NCBI RefSeq assembly: GCF_010365105.1
Contig: NZ_JAAFGZ010000007.1
Location: 1-64,000 of the forward strand
Direction of reading: 5' to 3'
DNA: 64,000 bases
From: Polaromonas sp.
GTDB taxonomy: Bacteria > Pseudomonadota > Gammaproteobacteria > Burkholderiales > Burkholderiaceae_C
Part shown: one piece after another, positions 29,106 through 39,543 of the stretch
Numbering within the stretch: position 1 is the first letter of the stretch
Layout: each line of letters starts with the position of its first letter
The notes under the pieces: model-generated
Database searches by the model: none
The model's input: only the letters and a program-made list of their open reading frames with translations
What the model was told of the DNA's origin: nothing
Translations under genes and position numbers: made by a program

Positions 29106-29564
29106 ATGACAGACAGCAACGAAGACGTGATCAGCACACTGAACGACCTGCTCGAATCCTGCCGCGACGGTGAATATGGATTCACCATCTCTGCCGAACA
29201 CACCGAGACGGCTGACCTGAAAAGCCTGCTGATGCGCCACGCCAACGAATGCCAGACCGCAGGCCAGGAACTGCAGGCGTTGATACGCCAACTTGGCGGC
29301 GAGCCTGACGAGGGTGGTTCGATGTCCGGCGCGCTGCACCGTGGATGGGTGTCGGTGCGCGGCGTGCTGAGCGGCCACAGCGACCAGGCCATGCTCGATG
29401 AATGCGAGCGCGGCGAGGATGCCGCTGTGGCAAGTTATCGCAAGGCGCTCAAGCAGGACCTGCCGCCAGCCATTCGCAACGTTGTCGAAAAGCAGGCCCA
29501 GGGCGCACAGAAAAACCATGACGAGATCAAGGCCCTGCGCGATTCGTACAAAGCCAGGCATTGA
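29106..29564 (+). CDS. Ferritin-like four-helix protein (PA2169/DUF2383 family)
   Basis: A 152-residue all-helical protein. It begins EDVISTLNDLLESCRDGEYGF, and later has the HANECQTAGQELQALI helix and CERGEDAAVASYRKAL, features of the PA2169 family with a ferritin-like fold. Proteins of this family are linked to stress. I start it at ATG 29106, not at an upstream in-frame codon at 29031 that adds unrelated residues. Confidence 0.82.
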   Translation: MTDSNEDVISTLNDLLESCRDGEYGFTISAEHTETADLKSLLMRHANECQTAGQELQALIRQLGGEPDEGGSMSGALHRGWVSVRGVLSGHSDQAMLDECERGEDAAVASYRKALKQDLPPAIRNVVEKQAQGAQKNHDEIKALRDSYKARH

Positions 29565-29616
29565 GCAAGCCGGTGTTTTTCAGTTGCCTAGCCGTCATCT
29601 TTTGATGCGGCGAGGC

Positions 29617-29657
29617 AGGGGCTGCAGCGGGATTTCCTGTTGCGGCCCCTTTGCTTT
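29617..29657 (+). terminator. Terminator-like hairpin after the ferritin-like gene
   Basis: GGGGC near 29618 pairs with GCCCC at 29645-29649, extended by GCA/TGC pairs across a bulge, and is followed by TTTGCTTTT. It separates the convergent ferritin-like and lipoprotein genes. Confidence 0.45.
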
Positions 29658-29667
29658 TGACGGGCGT

Positions 29668-29991
29668 TTAGTTGCCCAGATCTCCTGCGCAGCTGACCTG
29701 CGCATCAAATTGCGTTCCCTGGCGTGAGTAATCGCTGTCGGTCACGCGGCAGCCGGAAACGCTCTCCACCGCTTGCCGAAGGGATGCGGTGGTGACGGGT
29801 GTTTTTGCCACGATTTTTTGGCTTGCGGCAGCGCTGGCGGTCCAGGTGCTTTCGGTGATCTGTCTGACGAGATAGGCTTCGCCGCTCACGGTCACCTTGC
29901 GTGCCGAGGGTTCGGCATTCGCTGCAAGCATGGCGCAGCCGCTCATTCCAAGGCTGCTCACTGCCAGCAGCCACAGGACGCAGTGTTTCAT
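29668..29991 (-). CDS. Small lipoprotein of unknown function
   Basis: A 107-residue protein with a lipoprotein signal: MKHCVLWLLAVSSLGMSGCA, with a candidate lipid-bearing Cys near residue 19. The mature part is a small alpha/beta-looking domain with two further Cys in GCRVTDSD and VSCAGD that could form a disulfide. I do not recognise the family. Its ATG overlaps the stop of the upstream lipoprotein gene (ATGA), so the two form one translational unit. Confidence 0.7.
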   Translation of the reverse strand: MKHCVLWLLAVSSLGMSGCAMLAANAEPSARKVTVSGEAYLVRQITESTWTASAAASQKIVAKTPVTTASLRQAVESVSGCRVTDSDYSRQGTQFDAQVSCAGDLGN

Positions 29992-30185
29992 GAATGGCGT
30001 GCCGTGACCCGCAGGGTCCCTGAAGGCTGATGCAATGCAAAGACTTCCGGCAAGCCGTGACGTGCCGCCTCCTGCGCTTTTGGCGTAGGCACTTTCGGCG
30101 GCGGAGTCGGCAGCTTTGCATCGGGACATCCTGAAAGCAGCAGGACTGAGCAGGCCAGTGGCAGCACTAAAAAAAGGGGCTTCAT
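29988..30185 (-). CDS. Very small Pro-rich lipoprotein
   Basis: A 65-residue protein with a clear lipobox (signal MKPLFLVLPLACSVLLLSGC) and a Pro/Lys-rich remainder (PTPPPKVPTPKAQ), similar to small outer-membrane lipoproteins with a periplasm-spanning linker. The function is unknown. It overlaps the next lipoprotein gene by four bases. The 310 bases between it and the Ku gene hold a coding-like stretch without a start, described in the findings. Confidence 0.65.
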   Translation of the reverse strand: MKPLFLVLPLACSVLLLSGCPDAKLPTPPPKVPTPKAQEAARHGLPEVFALHQPSGTLRVTARHS

Positions 30186-30495
30186 CGGGTTCTCCAGGCG
30201 CAGACCTTCTGCAGTGGCAAATCATAGGCGGTCATTTGCGGGCCGGCCAGATGCCAAAGCAATGTTGCGGCCAAGGCCTACAAGCCAGTCGACCTGACTG
30301 GCGTCACCCCGAAAGGCTGCCACATCGCCTGGCTGATGCTGAATCAGCCCGCCTACGCTCGCCTTGCCGGTCAACGCGCGATGCGCCTCACGCGCTTCGA
30401 CGCCGGTGGTTCATCGGGCGTTGTTGGCGAACGCAGCGGCTGGAAAGTCAGCGCTCTGGGGGTGACCATGGCTGGCGCTGTCGGGCCTGGTGTGT

Positions 30496-31443
30496 TTACG
30501 CGGTCTTGCGGCGTCCGGGCGAGTGCGGAGACGTGTCATCGTTCACGTCAGGCGAGGGCGTTTTTTTCTTGCCGGGCAAGCCCCTCGCCCTGGATTTTTC
30601 CTTGGGGCCGTCGCCGTCGGGCGAGGTGTCGGACGTTCCATCCTTGCGCAGGCTGCGCTGCAGCAGGTCGCTCAGGTCCAGGATTTGCGCGCCGAAAGGA
30701 ATCGCTTCTTCTGCTGCAGCTTCGGACTGCGCCACGGGTTGCAACTGTCCGGCCTTGACCTTGCGTTCGACCAGCGCCAGGATTTCGTCCTTGAAGGAAT
30801 CCCTGAACTGGTGTGGGTCCCACTTGCCGCGCATGTCCTCGATCAGCGCCTTGGCCAGGGCCAGTTCATTCTCATTGACCCCGGCTGCCTGCGGGCCTTC
30901 GGGCGGCAGGTCCAGGTCTTCCCAGGAGCGGATTTCATCGCCCCAGCGCAGCAGGTTCAGCACCAAGCCCTGGCCCGAGGCCACCAGCGCTGCCAGGTGC
31001 TGCTTGTTTTGCAGCACCATCCGCGCCACGCCCACCCGCCGGGTCTGCAGCAAGGCGTCACGCAGCAGCGCATAGACCTTCTCGCCCTTGTTGATCGGCT
31101 CCAGGTAGTACGGCTTTTCCAGGTAAACGAAGGGAATCCGGGTATTCGGCACGAAGCAGTCAATGGCGATGGTCTGCGTCGTCTTCGGGTAGGCGGCGCG
31201 GATTTCCTCGTCCGTCAGCACCACGTAACGGCCTTTTTCGTATTCGATGCCCTTGATGATGTTCTCGGCCTCTATCTCCTCACCTGTGACCTTGTTGATG
31301 CGCCGGTAGCCCACCGGGTCCAGGGTGCGCTTGTCCAGCCAGTCAAAGTCCAGTCCGGTGTTGACCGTGGCCGAATGCAAGGCCACCGGGACATGCACCA
31401 GCCCGAAGCTGATGGCACCTTTCCAGACAGCGCGTGTTGCCAT
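30496..31443 (-). CDS. ku: Bacterial Ku protein (non-homologous end joining)
   Basis: A 315-residue Ku core protein. It begins RAVWKGAISFGLVHVPVALH, and the central GYRRINKVTGEE block, the VYLEKPYYLEP strand and the DEIRSWEDLDLP region are typical. A basic, Lys/Arg/Ser-rich tail follows residue 265 (KEKSRARGLPGKKK) and probably binds DNA. Ku binds broken DNA ends and recruits ligase D. No ligD is found in this window, so the partner must lie elsewhere if the pathway works. Confidence 0.95.
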   Translation of the reverse strand: MATRAVWKGAISFGLVHVPVALHSATVNTGLDFDWLDKRTLDPVGYRRINKVTGEEIEAENIIKGIEYEKGRYVVLTDEEIRAAYPKTTQTIAIDCFVPNTRIPFVYLEKPYYLEPINKGEKVYALLRDALLQTRRVGVARMVLQNKQHLAALVASGQGLVLNLLRWGDEIRSWEDLDLPPEGPQAAGVNENELALAKALIEDMRGKWDPHQFRDSFKDEILALVERKVKAGQLQPVAQSEAAAEEAIPFGAQILDLSDLLQRSLRKDGTSDTSPDGDGPKEKSRARGLPGKKKTPSPDVNDDTSPHSPGRRKTA

Positions 31444-31485
31444 GGGGTTTCCTTTTGGCTTGTTCCGGGACGCTGCAAGAGTGGC

Positions 31486-32100
31486 TCAGCCGCCTTCGCC
31501 GGCAGACGCTGGCATGTCGTCGGCCGTGCCCCGGGTGTGCTGGCGCGTGCGCTGCGCCAGGATGCCCTTGAACGCTGCGTTAAAGGCGGGTATGTCCTCT
31601 GGCGTGCGGCTGCTGACCCAGTTGCGGTCCACCACGACCTTTTCATCAACCCAGTGCGCGCCGGCTTTTTCAAGGTCCTGCTGCACATCGGGCGAACTGG
31701 TCATCTTGCGGCCCTGCACCAGGCCCGCTGAAATCAGCAGCCACGGCGCATGGCAGATCACGGCAATCGGTTTGCCCTGCGCGTCGATCTGCCGGACCAG
31801 CGCCTGCGCGTCGGCATTGCTACGCAGACTGTTGGCATTGACTTTGCCGCCGGGCAGCAGAAGAGCATCGAATTCGTCGGCCGTGACCTGGTTGAAGGTA
31901 GTGTCCACGTCGAAAAGATCCCCCGGCTGGTCGTGGTGAACGCCACGGACTCGGCCCTTTTTATCCGACAGCATGCGAATCAGCACGCCGGATTCTTCAA
32001 GTGCCGCGCGTGGCTCGGTCATCTCTGCCTGCTCGAAACCGTCGGTCAGCACAATACCAATGCAAAGGCCGCCCAGCCGGTGCTGTGGTGGATTGGACAT
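31486..32100 (-). CDS. PfpI/DJ-1 family protein (type 1 glutamine-amidotransferase fold)
   Basis: A 204-residue protein with the nucleophile-elbow cysteine C116 in AVICHAPW and a candidate acidic partner E23 in GFEQAE. These match PfpI-type proteases/glyoxalases such as YhbO. It probably protects against glycation or protein damage. The start is ATG 32100 with AGAGGA upstream; a longer open frame to 32316 adds unrelated residues. Confidence 0.88.
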   Translation of the reverse strand: MSNPPQHRLGGLCIGIVLTDGFEQAEMTEPRAALEESGVLIRMLSDKKGRVRGVHHDQPGDLFDVDTTFNQVTADEFDALLLPGGKVNANSLRSNADAQALVRQIDAQGKPIAVICHAPWLLISAGLVQGRKMTSSPDVQQDLEKAGAHWVDEKVVVDRNWVSSRTPEDIPAFNAAFKGILAQRTRQHTRGTADDMPASAGEGG

Positions 32101-32306
32101 GAATTCCTCTCTTGCTGAACATGGCCTGACTTTGATCCGCACCGCCAGGACTGTTTGTCGGCGCGCCGGGGTCCATGGCGTAGGAGAAAAGCGCAAAAGC
32201 AGCCCGTGCAGGCCCAGAAGCTGCAACCTGGCAATAATCGGGTTTATCCTAGCGCGACAACCTGTGCGCAGGACCACAATCGTTTTTTTATCCATCGAGA
32301 GACACC

Positions 32307-32786
32307 ATGATTCCACGCCGTCAAGCCCTCCGCCTTTCCCTTGCCACGCTGACCGTGTCTGCCCTTGCCGTCATCAGCGGCTGCGGCATGATGAAACCGT
32401 CATCGACCTCCATGTCGGGCGCCAATCTGGTGGCCTTGAGCACCCAGCTGCGCGCTGCCAACGAGGTGCCGCCCAATGCCAGTCAGGGAAGCGGGAGCGT
32501 TGATGCCGTGTTGAACAAGGACACCAACCTGCTGCGCTGGAAGGTCAGCTACACCGGCCTGAGCGGTCCTGCCACAGCGGCGCATTTCCATGGACCGGCC
32601 GCTGCCGGTGCCAATGCCGGCGTGGTGCTGCCGTGGCCCAGTCCCGTCGCCAGCCCGATGGAAGGCAGCGCCACCCTGACCCCTGCGCAGGCAGCCGAAC
32701 TGATGGCTGGCCGCTGGTATGCCAACATCCACACCGCCGCCAACCCGGGCGGTGAAATTCGCGGCCAGATGATGGTACGGAACTGA
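32307..32786 (+). CDS. CHRD-domain lipoprotein
   Basis: A 159-residue protein with an N-terminal Tat/Sec-like basic start (MIPRRQALRLSLATL) and a lipobox ending VISGC near residue 26. The CHRD domain follows, with AHFHGPAAAGANAGVVLP and the C-terminal WYANIHTAANPGGEIRGQ. CHRD domains bind metal or ligand in an Ig-like fold; the role here is unknown. It is divergent from the PfpI gene. Confidence 0.85.
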   Translation: MIPRRQALRLSLATLTVSALAVISGCGMMKPSSTSMSGANLVALSTQLRAANEVPPNASQGSGSVDAVLNKDTNLLRWKVSYTGLSGPATAAHFHGPAAAGANAGVVLPWPSPVASPMEGSATLTPAQAAELMAGRWYANIHTAANPGGEIRGQMMVRN

Positions 32787-32802
32787 TCCGGAATATTCCA
32801 TT

Positions 32803-32860
32803 CTGCTATTTTTTACATAGCTGACAATACCTGCGGAGCGTGCGCTGGGGGCCTGTTTTA
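32803..32860 (+). repeat. Dispersed AGCTGCT/AAAGGCC-type repeat, copy 7
   Basis: CTGCTATTTTTTACATAGCTG followed by GCGTGCGCTGGGGGCC and TTTTA. It lies in the 312-base gap at 32787-33098. The rest of this gap holds an 8-bp inverted repeat (GCCAGGGC at 32981, GCCCTGGC at 33019) and nothing else that I can support. Confidence 0.45.
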
Positions 32861-33098
32861 CTACAAAATAGGGTTGCATCAGCGTTCATGAATGCCTCCT
32901 GTCCGGACGCTGAAGGACGGATTGCTGACAGGGACTGCACAACGCCGACCGTGCGAACCCGCGCGTCTGATTTGGTGACTGCCAGGGCCGGGGTCTTTCC
33001 GCAATGGCTTGAAAATCAGCCCTGGCCTGGTATATCCAAGCGCGCATGCAGGATTTCGCCGTCAAGCCCGCATTTCTCAACCGTACCGGAGTCCCGAC

Positions 33099-33569
33099 AT
33101 GGCATTGCAGGAACATCAGCAAGAACTCGACCAGCAACTCGCACAGTTTCATCGGGCTTTCGAGTGCGGCGGCCTGCACGGTGCGCTCCACTACCTCAAC
33201 GCCCGCACCTCGTTTCGCTACACCGCCATCTACCGGCTGGATGGGCAGATGATGCGCAATATTTTTTTATACGACCGCCAGGGTGAAAACCCGACCAGCC
33301 TGTCAGAAGTGCCACTGGGCGACAGTTTTTGCCAGTTCGTGCTCCGGGACAACGGTTTCAATACGGCCAATTCAGCAAACGATGTGCGGCTGCTCGGCAA
33401 TCCATACCAGGGTGTTCTCAATTCCTATTACGGCCTTCCGCTGTCGCGCAAGGCCGGTACGATCTACGGCACGTTTTGCCATTTCGACGTCCTGCCCATG
33501 GAGATTCCCGACAGCGAAATTGCCTTGCTTGAAGCAGTCAGCCCGATGCTGATGGACCAGCTCGACTGA
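33099..33569 (+). CDS. GAF-domain protein
   Basis: A 156-residue protein made mostly of one GAF domain. TSFRYTAIYRLDGQMMRNIF is an early strand, then FCQFVLRDNGFNTANSANDVR, and SYYGLPLSRKAGTIYGTFCHFD is the typical late GAF core. It has no output domain, so it may be a stand-alone sensor or a partner of another protein. The ATG at 33099 gives MALQEHQQELDQQLAQFHR, an amphipathic helix. Confidence 0.78.
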   Translation: MALQEHQQELDQQLAQFHRAFECGGLHGALHYLNARTSFRYTAIYRLDGQMMRNIFLYDRQGENPTSLSEVPLGDSFCQFVLRDNGFNTANSANDVRLLGNPYQGVLNSYYGLPLSRKAGTIYGTFCHFDVLPMEIPDSEIALLEAVSPMLMDQLD

Positions 33570-33607
33570 AGGCTGGCGATACCCGGCTCATGACAATCCG
33601 GCAGGCT

Positions 33608-33663
33608 GCTCCTGCTTTGATAGCTGCCTTCGACCGCCGGTATTGCGCAAAGGCCGGTTTTTA
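33608..33663 (+). repeat. Dispersed AGCTGCT/AAAGGCC-type repeat, copy 8
   Basis: CTGCTTTGATAGCTGCC followed by TATTGCGCAAAGGCCGG. It lies in the 301-base gap at 33570-33870 between the GAF and ygiQ genes. I see no gene in the rest of the gap. Confidence 0.55.
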
Positions 33664-33870
33664 CCCATAAACGACTGCCATGCAACGCTTCCAGCGCTCC
33701 ATCGGCGCCTGTAATCGCTCCGGGCGGGACGCCATGGGCTTTCATTTTCAGGGCGTATGTCATCGCGGGCTGACCCTGATGCCGTTAAAACCTTAAAATC
33801 GCGGGTTAAGCAAAAATCGCAGGCGTTGTCATTCGGCAGTCCGCGCGATTTCAACCAAGAATCGCCCGCC

Positions 33871-36258
<2,388 letters not shown>

Positions 36259-36280
36259 GATACTTTCATTGTTTTGGATG

Positions 36281-36316
36281 GCCCTGTGTGTCTGCGGATG
36301 CGCAGGGCTTTTTTTT
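36281..36316 (+). terminator. Intrinsic terminator after ygiQ
   Basis: GCCCTG at 36281 pairs with CAGGGC at 36303-36308, followed by eight Ts. The loop is 16 bases and can fold further. Confidence 0.7.
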
Positions 36317-36360
36317 GAAGCCGAATCGACCTGTGATGCACAGCCAGCGAGTTCAGATGG

Positions 36361-37050
36361 CTATCTATTGGTGAGCAGGTTTTGCAGTTGCGGGCTGAAG
36401 ACAAAGCCAGCCAGCACGATGCAATGCAGCGCCACGGTCGCCCAATAGACGGCAAGAAACGAGGCTTTGCTCGATTTGTGCCGCAGCAGCACTTGCGCCC
36501 ACCAGGCACCGGGCCAGCCCCCCAGCAAGCCGAGCACCAGCAATGTGCTTTCAGCGGTGCGCCACCGGCCGGTTTGCGCCGCATGCTTGTCCACCCAGTA
36601 GATGAAAAATGTCACCAGGTTCAGCAGCAGTGCGACAGGCAGCAGCATGACCGGCAAACGACCCGTCAGGCTTTCCCGGCCCAGCAGCACGACCCAGCCA
36701 AGCATCAACAGCAGCGCGGGACCCGCCGGCCTGGACGGCACTGTGCGATTCGACGGCTGGTCGCTTCTGGTCGTGCGGCTGCGCGCTTGAGTTGACGGCA
36801 TGGCTGCACGTTCAATGGGGCGTTTGCCTGGCGCATCCTGCAAAGACATCGCATCCAGAACCGTCACGGCACGCGGTCTCTTTCCGCCCACGTGGATTTC
36901 CTCGAAAGTCACCGGCATGCCCTGGTAAGGAGCGGCCAAACCCCGAAAGTCCCTGATATGGAAAAAAATGTCGGCCGGTGTTTGGGGGCTGCGGATAAAT
37001 CCAAAGGCGCGAGCGCTGTCCCAGCGAACGACTTTTCCTTGTTTTTTCAT
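36361..37050 (-). CDS. Cold-shock-domain plus DUF1294 membrane protein
   Basis: A 229-residue fusion. The first 70 residues form a cold-shock/OB domain (GKVVRWDSARAFGFIRSP then DIFFHIRDF). A basic Ser/Arg linker follows, then a DUF1294 domain with about four membrane segments and the typical YWVDKHAAQTGRWRTAE and GGWPGAWWAQ motifs. This domain combination is common in proteobacteria; the function is unknown. The nucleic-acid-binding domain would face the cytoplasm. Confidence 0.85.
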   Translation of the reverse strand: MKKQGKVVRWDSARAFGFIRSPQTPADIFFHIRDFRGLAAPYQGMPVTFEEIHVGGKRPRAVTVLDAMSLQDAPGKRPIERAAMPSTQARSRTTRSDQPSNRTVPSRPAGPALLLMLGWVVLLGRESLTGRLPVMLLPVALLLNLVTFFIYWVDKHAAQTGRWRTAESTLLVLGLLGGWPGAWWAQVLLRHKSSKASFLAVYWATVALHCIVLAGFVFSPQLQNLLTNR

Positions 37051-37169
37051 GTGTCTTGCGATCTATTTACAGGTAGCGCCAAGCGCTGCCTGCGCCTGCA
37101 TTCAAGGAGCTTAACCGGCCATCCTGAACCGGCTCCAGCCGTTGCCACACTGCCTGTGGCTTCACCCCA

Positions 37170-38927
37170 TCACACAATTCCGGCTTTTTTCAGCCGATAC
37201 GCCAGTTGGGGCCGCGTCAGGCCCAGACTTCGCGCTGCTTCGGCCACGTTGTAGCGCGCATTGGCCAGCGCCTTGCGGTAGTCACTGGCTTCACGTCCGC
37301 CGCTGACACCGGTAGCAATTAATGATTCAGGCGGTGTGACATGGTGTGACGCGCCTGCCAGTTTGCCGCCCTGGTTCAAGACCAGCGATTCGCCCACCGG
37401 CAATTCACCACTGCGAAACAGGTGGTGTACATCAATGGGCTCATCGTCTTCGACCATGATGACGCCGCGCTCCACCAGGTTCTGCAGTTCCCGGATATTG
37501 CCGGGGAAGTCGTATTGCAGCAGCGTGCGCACGGCCCGGGGGGTGAAACCGGCGACCTCACGACCATGCAGTTCGCAGTAGCGGCGCAAAAAGCTTTCCA
37601 TCAGCAGCGGAATGTCGTCGCGCCGCTCCTTGAGCGGGGGCAGTTTGATGGGGAACACGTTGAGGCGAAAAAACAGGTCTTCCCGAAAACGCCCGGCACG
37701 AACTTCTTCGCGCAAATCGACATTGCTGGCGGCCACCACCCGCACATTGACGGCGATGGTCCTGATGCCGCCCACGCGCTCTATCACCCGCTCCTGAAGC
37801 GCCCGGAGCAGTTTGCCTTGCGCAACAAAACTCAGCGACGCAATTTCATCGAGAAACAGCGTGCCGCCGTCGGCGCGCTCAAAACGCCCCGGGCGGGACG
37901 TGGTGGCGCCGGTGTAGGCGCCACGCTCCACGCCGAACAGCTCGGACTCGATCAGCGTTTCGGGAATGGCTGCGCAATTGAGTGCAATGAAAGGCGCATC
38001 CCTGCGCGGGCTGATTTTGTGCAGCGTTTGGGAAAACAGTTCCTTGCCAACGCCCGATGCGCCGGTGAACAGCACCGTTGCCTGCGTTGGCGCGACGCGC
38101 TCAATCAAATGGCGTGCCGTGCTGAAGGCCGCTGAAATGCCAATCAGCTCTTTGGTGTCAACCGGTTTGGCGGCCTCAAGCGAGGCGGATATCCGGCTGA
38201 CTTCCGAGAAGGCCGGAGCAATGCTGCGGCGTGTGCGCTGCGCCGACAGCGCTGGTGCAAAGTAGCGCAGGTCGTCCTCGGCATCGTTCCACTGGTCCGC
38301 TGGACGGCCGGTGATCTGGCAGGCTTCGGCACCCATTGACTGGCAGGCGAGTTCGCGAAAAATGATCATCTTGCCCATGAAGGCGCTGGCGTAACCGCTG
38401 GCATAACCAATCTGCATCCAGCAGGCGGCTTCGGTGCCAATGCCGAAGGTTGCAATGTGTTCTTCGTCTTCGACTGAGTCGTTCCAGGTGTATTCGGCCA
38501 GAAAGTCGCCACGCTCAATGTCAAATTCAAGGCGAATCGTCTCGGGTCGCACAAACCCGGCAATCTTGTGCATGCGCGGCCCGGCGTGGTAGGTGTTGGC
38601 AGGGTCGCTGTCTGGCCACATCCGCCGCACCAGTTCGGCATCACGGGCGCCGGCCGAGTAACCCACGCGCGTCAGCAGTGACCGGGCCTGATCCTGACCC
38701 ATGCTGGCGATCAGCTCGCTGCGCATGGCGCCGTAAGTTGACGAACGCAGCAAGACCATGCGCTGGTCGTTGAGCCAGATTCGCCCGTCGCCGGGTGAAA
38801 ACATCAGGGTCTCGGTCAGGTCGCGCAGTGTCGGCGTGGCGCCTTCATCAATGTCGGCGCTGGTGCGAATCAAACCGGCGGTGCGTTGCAACTCAGCCAG
38901 CGACAGGCGGCGGGGCTGGGTTTTCAT
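37170..38927 (-). CDS. Sigma-54-dependent activator, XylR/DmpR type (aromatic sensing)
   Basis: A 585-residue regulator. Residues 1-115 form the XylR_N effector domain ([21 protein letters not shown]), residues 140-205 a V4R domain with two Cys near its end. The AAA+ domain has GASGVGKE as Walker A, the sigma-54-contacting [15 protein letters not shown] (GAFTGA variant, Phe to Tyr) and [10 protein letters not shown] as Walker B. A Fis-type HTH ends the protein ([16 protein letters not shown]). It is divergent from the p-cresol operon, which has a perfect -24/-12 promoter, so it very likely activates it in response to an aromatic compound. Confidence 0.92.
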   Translation of the reverse strand: MKTQPRRLSLAELQRTAGLIRTSADIDEGATPTLRDLTETLMFSPGDGRIWLNDQRMVLLRSSTYGAMRSELIASMGQDQARSLLTRVGYSAGARDAELVRRMWPDSDPANTYHAGPRMHKIAGFVRPETIRLEFDIERGDFLAEYTWNDSVEDEEHIATFGIGTEAACWMQIGYASGYASAFMGKMIIFRELACQSMGAEACQITGRPADQWNDAEDDLRYFAPALSAQRTRRSIAPAFSEVSRISASLEAAKPVDTKELIGISAAFSTARHLIERVAPTQATVLFTGASGVGKELFSQTLHKISPRRDAPFIALNCAAIPETLIESELFGVERGAYTGATTSRPGRFERADGGTLFLDEIASLSFVAQGKLLRALQERVIERVGGIRTIAVNVRVVAASNVDLREEVRAGRFREDLFFRLNVFPIKLPPLKERRDDIPLLMESFLRRYCELHGREVAGFTPRAVRTLLQYDFPGNIRELQNLVERGVIMVEDDEPIDVHHLFRSGELPVGESLVLNQGGKLAGASHHVTPPESLIATGVSGGREASDYRKALANARYNVAEAARSLGLTRPQLAYRLKKAGIV

Positions 38928-38953
38928 AAGGCGTGTCTCCAGAGGCTGTATTG

Positions 38954-38972
38954 TTGATCAAGTATTTATCAA
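38954..38972. promoter_or_regulatory. Candidate upstream activator sequence
   Basis: TTGATCAAGTATTTATCAA is an interrupted inverted repeat resembling the TTGANCAA half-sites bound by XylR/DmpR proteins. It lies about 120 bases upstream of the sigma-54 promoter and just outside the activator's own start codon. Confidence 0.5.
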
Positions 38973-39074
38973 ATGTTAATCATAAGTTCATCAGAAGATT
39001 GTGTTTGAACTCAGGGTTTTCCAGTGTTGGCAGCGCCAAGTGCTTGTCAGCAATGAAGAAAAAAAGCCGGCAGG

Positions 39075-39090
39075 CTGGCACTGCACTTGC
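39075..39090 (+). promoter_or_regulatory. Sigma-54 (-24/-12) promoter of the p-cresol operon
   Basis: TGGCAC, a five-base spacer and TTGCA match the sigma-54 consensus exactly, including the C before and AA after. Transcription should start near 39101, leaving a leader of about 43 bases before the cytochrome gene. Confidence 0.85.
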
Positions 39091-39144
39091 AAACCAGCTT
39101 GTCTGCAAGTCAATCATCAAGACCAGACCTGGAAAGGTACAACC

Positions 39145-39528
39145 ATGCTTCGAGACAAATCCGCCGCGCCTCGCGAGGCGCGCTTTCATCCATCGCCTCT
39201 GCACGCGTTCAAGCGTCTTTTATTGGCCAGCGCCCTCGGCGCGGGTTTGATACTGTCCGCCGGTGGGGCCGCCGCCCAAGCCCAGCCCAGCCCGACAAGC
39301 CCCAGCGTAGAGGGGCAGGGACAACGCTTCTTCAACAAGGTGTGTGCCAAGTGCCATGAGGCGGGCATTGGCCCGGTCATCACGGGGCGCGGCCTGGACC
39401 CGGTTGTCTTCACCACGATCGTGCGCCATGGCAACCGTGCCATGCCGGCCTTTCGCGTGACGGATATTGACGACGCCACCTTGCAGGACCTGGCCGCTTA
39501 CCTGTCCAAGTCACCCGCCAAACCCTGA
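39145..39528 (+). CDS. pchC: p-Cresol methylhydroxylase cytochrome c subunit
   Basis: A 127-residue c-type cytochrome. A basic N terminus and hydrophobic stretch (RLLLASALGAGLILSAGGAAA) form a signal peptide, probably cleaved near residue 45. CAKCH at residues 67-71 binds haem and the Met near residue 99 in NRAMPAF is the likely sixth ligand. It accepts electrons from the flavoprotein subunit and passes them to the respiratory chain. The start is ATG 39145 with GGAAAGG upstream; a longer frame to 39001 runs over the sigma-54 promoter and is not used. Confidence 0.9.
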   Translation: MLRDKSAAPREARFHPSPLHAFKRLLLASALGAGLILSAGGAAAQAQPSPTSPSVEGQGQRFFNKVCAKCHEAGIGPVITGRGLDPVVFTTIVRHGNRAMPAFRVTDIDDATLQDLAAYLSKSPAKP

Positions 39529-39543
39529 ACCCGAGGAGACGCC

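Noticed and set aside
38954-38972. FNR box reading of the TTGATCAA repeat next to the sigma-54 activator
   Set aside because: Spacing does not fit TTGAT-N4-ATCAA; the XylR/DmpR half-site reading explains it better.
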